A stretch of DNA of 64,000 nt. Source: Jiangella sp. DSM 45060. Its GTDB lineage: Bacteria > Actinomycetota > Actinomycetes > Jiangellales > Jiangellaceae. Shown here one piece after another: positions 61,172 through 64,000 of the stretch. Where the stretch lies: assembly GCF_900105175.1 (NCBI RefSeq), contig NZ_LT629771.1, forward strand, positions 1,364,001-1,428,000. Reading direction: 5' to 3'. Position numbers and translations under genes: made by a program. Numbering within the stretch: the first letter of the stretch is position 1; the number at the start of each line of letters is the position of its first letter. Below the pieces are notes generated by a model. The model saw nothing but the letters and a program-made list of their open reading frames with translations, was not told the DNA's origin and searched no databases.

Positions 61172-62758
61172 GTGCGAATGGACTGGATGACAGGCGGCCA
61201 GGCGGCGGTGACGGCGCTGGCCGCCCACGGCGTCGAGGTGGTCTTCGGGATCCCCGGCAGCCACAACCTGGAGATCTACCGGCACCTGACGGCGGCCGGC
61301 ATCCGGCACGTCGTCTGCCGGCACGAGCAAGGCGCCGGTTACGCGGCCGACGGGTACGCGCGGGTCGCCGGTCGGCCCGGGGTGATCGTCACGACCAGCG
61401 GGCCGGGCATCCTCAACGCGGCGGCAGCGCTGGCCAGCGCCTACGGCGACTCCGTGCCCGTGCTGGCCATCACGCCGGGGCCGCCGCGCGGTACCGAGCG
61501 GCTGGACCGCGGCTGGATGCACGAGGTGAAGGACCAGCGTGCCGCGCTGGACGCGATCGTCGACCGTGCCGTGCGCTGCGAGAGCCCGCAGGCGGTGGCC
61601 GACGCGGTCGGCGACGTCTTCGCCGGCTGGGCCGCCACCCGGACCCGCCCGGTCGTGCTGGAGATCCCGGTCGACGTGCTCGCCGAGGCCGGCCCGGTCG
61701 GCCCCATCGGCGTGCGGCCGGCGCCGGCCGCGCCGATCGCGCCGGACGACGCGCTGGTCCGGGCGGCCGGCGTGCTCGACGCCGCCGCGACACCGGTCGT
61801 CGTCGCCGGTGGCGGGGCGATCCGCGCCACGGCGTCGGTCCGCGCGCTGGCCGAGCGGCTGGGCGCGCCGGTCGTCGAGACCCAGCGCGGCAAGGGCGTC
61901 CTGCCGGCCGGCCACGAGCTCGCCGTCGGGCCGTCGCTGGGCACCACGGCCGGACGGGCGCTCGTGCGGGCCGCGGACGCCGTCCTCGTCGTCGGCACCG
62001 AGCTGAGCGACGCCGAGGCCGGCGGCGAGCCGCTGGCCTGCACCGGCACCGTCATCCGGGTGGACGTCAGCCCGGCCCAGCTGCACAAGAACCTGCCCGC
62101 CAACCTGCCGCTGCTGGGCGACGCCGGGCGGGTGCTGGACCGGCTGGCCGCGCTCGTCCAGCCGGCCGGCGACGACAGCGGCGCCACCCGCGCGCGCCAG
62201 GCCGCGGACGCCGTCGCCGCGGAGCTGGACGACGTGCTGGCGCCGCACCGCTGGATCCACGACGCGCTGGTGAAGGTGCTGCCGGCCGGCGCCGTGCTCA
62301 CCGGCGACAGCTCACAGGTGACCTACAAGGGGACCATCCACCTGTGGCCCGCGCCGGCGCCGGACCGCGTCCTGGCGCCGTCCGGGTTCGCCACCCTCGG
62401 CTACGCCGTACCGGCCGCCGTCGGCGCGACCCTGGCCGGCCCCGGCGTGCCGGTCGTCGCCGTCCTCGGTGACGGCGCCCTGATGTTCAGCGTCCAGGAG
62501 CTGCGGACCGCCGCCGACCTCGGACGCCCGCTGCCGGTCGTCGTCGCCGACAACGGCGGCTACGCCGAGATCGCCGAGGAGATGGACGCCACGGGGATCC
62601 CGCGGCTCGGTGTCGACCTGCCACCGCCGGACTATCCGGCACTGGCCGCCGCCATGGGCGCGGCCTACGCGGCCGTGACGGACGTGGCGACGCTCGCCGA
62701 CGCCCTCGCCGCCGCGCTCGACCATCCGGGGCCGACGTTGATCCTGGCCCGGTCCTGA
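61172..62758 (+). CDS. Thiamine pyrophosphate-dependent enzyme (acetolactate synthase/AruI-like)
   Basis: 528 residues. The N-terminal PYR domain has VEVVFGIPGSHNLEIYRHLT and the catalytic Glu in CRHEQGAGYAADGYARVAGR. The middle domain is PVVVAGGGAIRATASVRALA. The Pp domain has the TPP/metal motif VVAVLGDGALMFSVQELRTA with VVADNGGYAEI. The segment RGWMHEVKDQRAALDAIVDR resembles 5-guanidino-2-oxopentanoate decarboxylase (AruI) rather than valine-pathway acetolactate synthase, but this is by eye only. GTG 61172 or ATG 61178 could be the start after GGGGGAG. A polyamine-type importer follows after 25 bases, so an amino- or guanidino-acid route is possible. Confidence 0.85.
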   Translation: MRMDWMTGGQAAVTALAAHGVEVVFGIPGSHNLEIYRHLTAAGIRHVVCRHEQGAGYAADGYARVAGRPGVIVTTSGPGILNAAAALASAYGDSVPVLAITPGPPRGTERLDRGWMHEVKDQRAALDAIVDRAVRCESPQAVADAVGDVFAGWAATRTRPVVLEIPVDVLAEAGPVGPIGVRPAPAAPIAPDDALVRAAGVLDAAATPVVVAGGGAIRATASVRALAERLGAPVVETQRGKGVLPAGHELAVGPSLGTTAGRALVRAADAVLVVGTELSDAEAGGEPLACTGTVIRVDVSPAQLHKNLPANLPLLGDAGRVLDRLAALVQPAGDDSGATRARQAADAVAAELDDVLAPHRWIHDALVKVLPAGAVLTGDSSQVTYKGTIHLWPAPAPDRVLAPSGFATLGYAVPAAVGATLAGPGVPVVAVLGDGALMFSVQELRTAADLGRPLPVVVADNGGYAEIAEEMDATGIPRLGVDLPPPDYPALAAAMGAAYAAVTDVATLADALAAALDHPGPTLILARS

Positions 62759-62783
62759 CAACCAGAGAATGAGGTCGATTGGC

Positions 62784-63857
62784 ATGAAGAGCAGAAACCT
62801 GGCCGTCGCGAGCATCGCCGGCGCCGCCGCGCTGCTGCTGGCCGCCTGCGGAGGCGGTGGCGACACCGCGCAGACGGGCGGCGGTGACGGCGGCTCGGTC
62901 ACGTTCGTCGCCTGGGGCGGCAACGCCCAGGAGGCCGCGACCAAGGGCTGGCTCGAGCCGTTCTCCGAGGAGACCGGCATCCAGGTGGTCCAGGACAGCC
63001 CCAACGACTACGCGAAGTTCCAGCAGATGGTCGAGAGCGGCAATGTCATCTGGGACGTCGTCCAGTCCGGCTCAGACATCGGCGTGGTCGACGACCCCAA
63101 CGGCATCCTCACCGAGATCGACTGCACGGTGGTGCCCTGCGACGAGCTGAACGGCCTGTTCGGGGCGGAGAAGTACGGCATCCCGGCACTGGTGTTCAGC
63201 GTCGTGCTCGGCTACAACACCGAGGCGTTCGACGAGGCGCCGACGTCGTGGGCCGACTTCTTCGACGTCGAGGCGTTCCCCGGCAAGCGGGCCATCTACG
63301 CCAAGGACGCCTCCGGCGGCCTGCAGGGCCTGCTCGACCTCGCGCTCATCCAGGACGGCGTGCCCATCGACGAGCTGTACCCGCTGGACGTCGAGCGGGC
63401 ACTGGCCAAGCTGGAGACGATCAAGGACCACCTGATCTTCTACAACGACTTCGCCGAGTGCACGAACCTGCTCGCGACCGGCGAGGCCGTCATGGCCAAC
63501 TGCTACAACGGCCGCATCGCGCTGGCCGAGGAGGAGGGGCTGCCGGTCGGCCTCGTGTGGTCGAACCAGGTCCAGTACGCCGACTACATGGTCGTGCCGA
63601 AGGGCGCTCCGGCCGAGGAGAACGCCATGCGGCTGATCGCCTACATGGTCGACAAGGACACCAGCGCCCAGCTGGGCAACTTCATCGCCTACGGCTCGCC
63701 GAACCCGCAGGCGTCGCCGGACCCGGAGGTCGCGGACACGCTGCCGACGTCGAACGAGCTGTCCGGCGCCGACGCCCCGATCCGCATCGACGACGCGTGG
63801 TGGGTCGAGAACCTCGAGGCCGTCAACCAGCGCTGGGCGGAGTGGAAGGCCCAGTGA
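62784..63857 (+). CDS. ABC transporter solute-binding lipoprotein, polyamine (PotD) type
   Basis: 357 residues. Lipoprotein signal ASIAGAAALLLAAC. PotD/PotF-type features: VTFVAWGGNAQEAATKGWLE, IWDVVQSGSDIGVVDDPNGI, YGIPALVFSVVLGYNTEAFD, SWADFFDVEAFPGKRAIYAK and a final DDAWWVENLEAVNQRWAEWK. ATG 62784 precedes the signal peptide directly. Ligands of this family include polyamines and other cationic or carboxylated small molecules. It is translationally coupled (GTGA) to a permease gene that leaves the window. Confidence 0.9.
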   Translation: MKSRNLAVASIAGAAALLLAACGGGGDTAQTGGGDGGSVTFVAWGGNAQEAATKGWLEPFSEETGIQVVQDSPNDYAKFQQMVESGNVIWDVVQSGSDIGVVDDPNGILTEIDCTVVPCDELNGLFGAEKYGIPALVFSVVLGYNTEAFDEAPTSWADFFDVEAFPGKRAIYAKDASGGLQGLLDLALIQDGVPIDELYPLDVERALAKLETIKDHLIFYNDFAECTNLLATGEAVMANCYNGRIALAEEEGLPVGLVWSNQVQYADYMVVPKGAPAEENAMRLIAYMVDKDTSAQLGNFIAYGSPNPQASPDPEVADTLPTSNELSGADAPIRIDDAWWVENLEAVNQRWAEWKAQ

Positions 63858-64000
63858 CCTCGCCAGAGACGGGCCGGCGCCTGCGCCGGCCCGACTTCTG
63901 GACGCTGGCCGGCCTGCCCGGGCTGCTGTTCGTGCTGCTGGCCTTCGGCGTCCCGATGGTGACGATCGTCGTGCGCAGCCTCACCGACCCGTCGCCGGAG
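63854..64000 (+). CDS. ABC transporter permease, PotB type (partial)
   Basis: The first 49 residues only: GTG start overlapping the preceding stop, a basic tail (SPETGRRLRRPDFWTLAGLP) and the first membrane helix (GLLFVLLAFGVPMVTIVVRS). The arrangement after a PotD-like binding protein indicates the first permease of the same importer. The gene runs off the right edge. Confidence 0.8.
   Translation, partial: MTSPETGRRLRRPDFWTLAGLPGLLFVLLAFGVPMVTIVVRSLTDPSPE

Overview
The window is very GC-rich, with strong third-position GC bias, tight head-to-tail operons, frequent GTG starts and ATGA/GTGA stop-start overlaps. Its content (LacI, GntR and TetR regulators, MalEFG-type sugar importers without their own ATPase gene, Tat and lipoprotein signals) points to a soil-type actinomycete. 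A Jiangella-like or related genus is a guess; I cannot place it further from sequence alone. I saw no rRNA, tRNA, CRISPR array or transposon, but I could not run a dedicated RNA search.

Layout. Positions 1-1960 hold the tail of an unidentified gene, a TetR/SMR-efflux pair facing each other across a palindrome, and the decayed remains of a luciferase-like monooxygenase. Positions 2020-8640 hold a secreted-carbohydrase cluster: a Tat-exported six-hairpin-type protein broken by one frameshift, a secreted FG-GAP/VCBS protein and a GH43-FG-GAP fusion. Positions 8633-10802 hold an MFS exporter with its TetR regulator. Positions 10852-17857 hold an operon for ADP-ribosylglycohydrolase, sugar importer, ureohydrolase and PfkB kinase, controlled by a divergent HutC-type GntR. 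It resembles the E. coli yegTUVW set with a ureohydrolase added. Positions 17904-21491 hold a lipoprotein, an NfeD/SPFH membrane pair and a methyltransferase/TetR pair.

Positions 21540-59950 form the centre of interest, a sugar-catabolic island. The exact 14-mer TGCAACCGCTTGCA (or its reverse complement) sits in six promoter regions, and a near match in a seventh. It links (i) epimerase, DapA-like aldolase, NagB and NagA; (ii) two oxidoreductases, an SGNH hydrolase, a mannonate-oxidoreductase-type SDR and a mannonate dehydratase; (iii) a single divergent oxidoreductase; (iv) oxidoreductase, alpha/beta hydrolase and 2-hydroxyacid dehydrogenase; (v) a sugar ABC importer plus a nitrilase-family amidohydrolase; (vi) two more oxidoreductases; (vii) four tandem secreted beta-propeller/beta-helix proteins. 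The variant site lies in front of enolase-superfamily and AGE-epimerase genes. Two LacI regulators lie in the island. Together the genes suggest capture, import and breakdown of an acidic, N-substituted oligosaccharide, with sugar acid passing through mannonate to KDG and amino sugar through NagA/NagB. The substrate is not determined.

Positions 60996-64000 begin another unit: a TPP-dependent decarboxylase/synthase followed by a polyamine-type (PotD/PotB) ABC importer that runs off the right edge.
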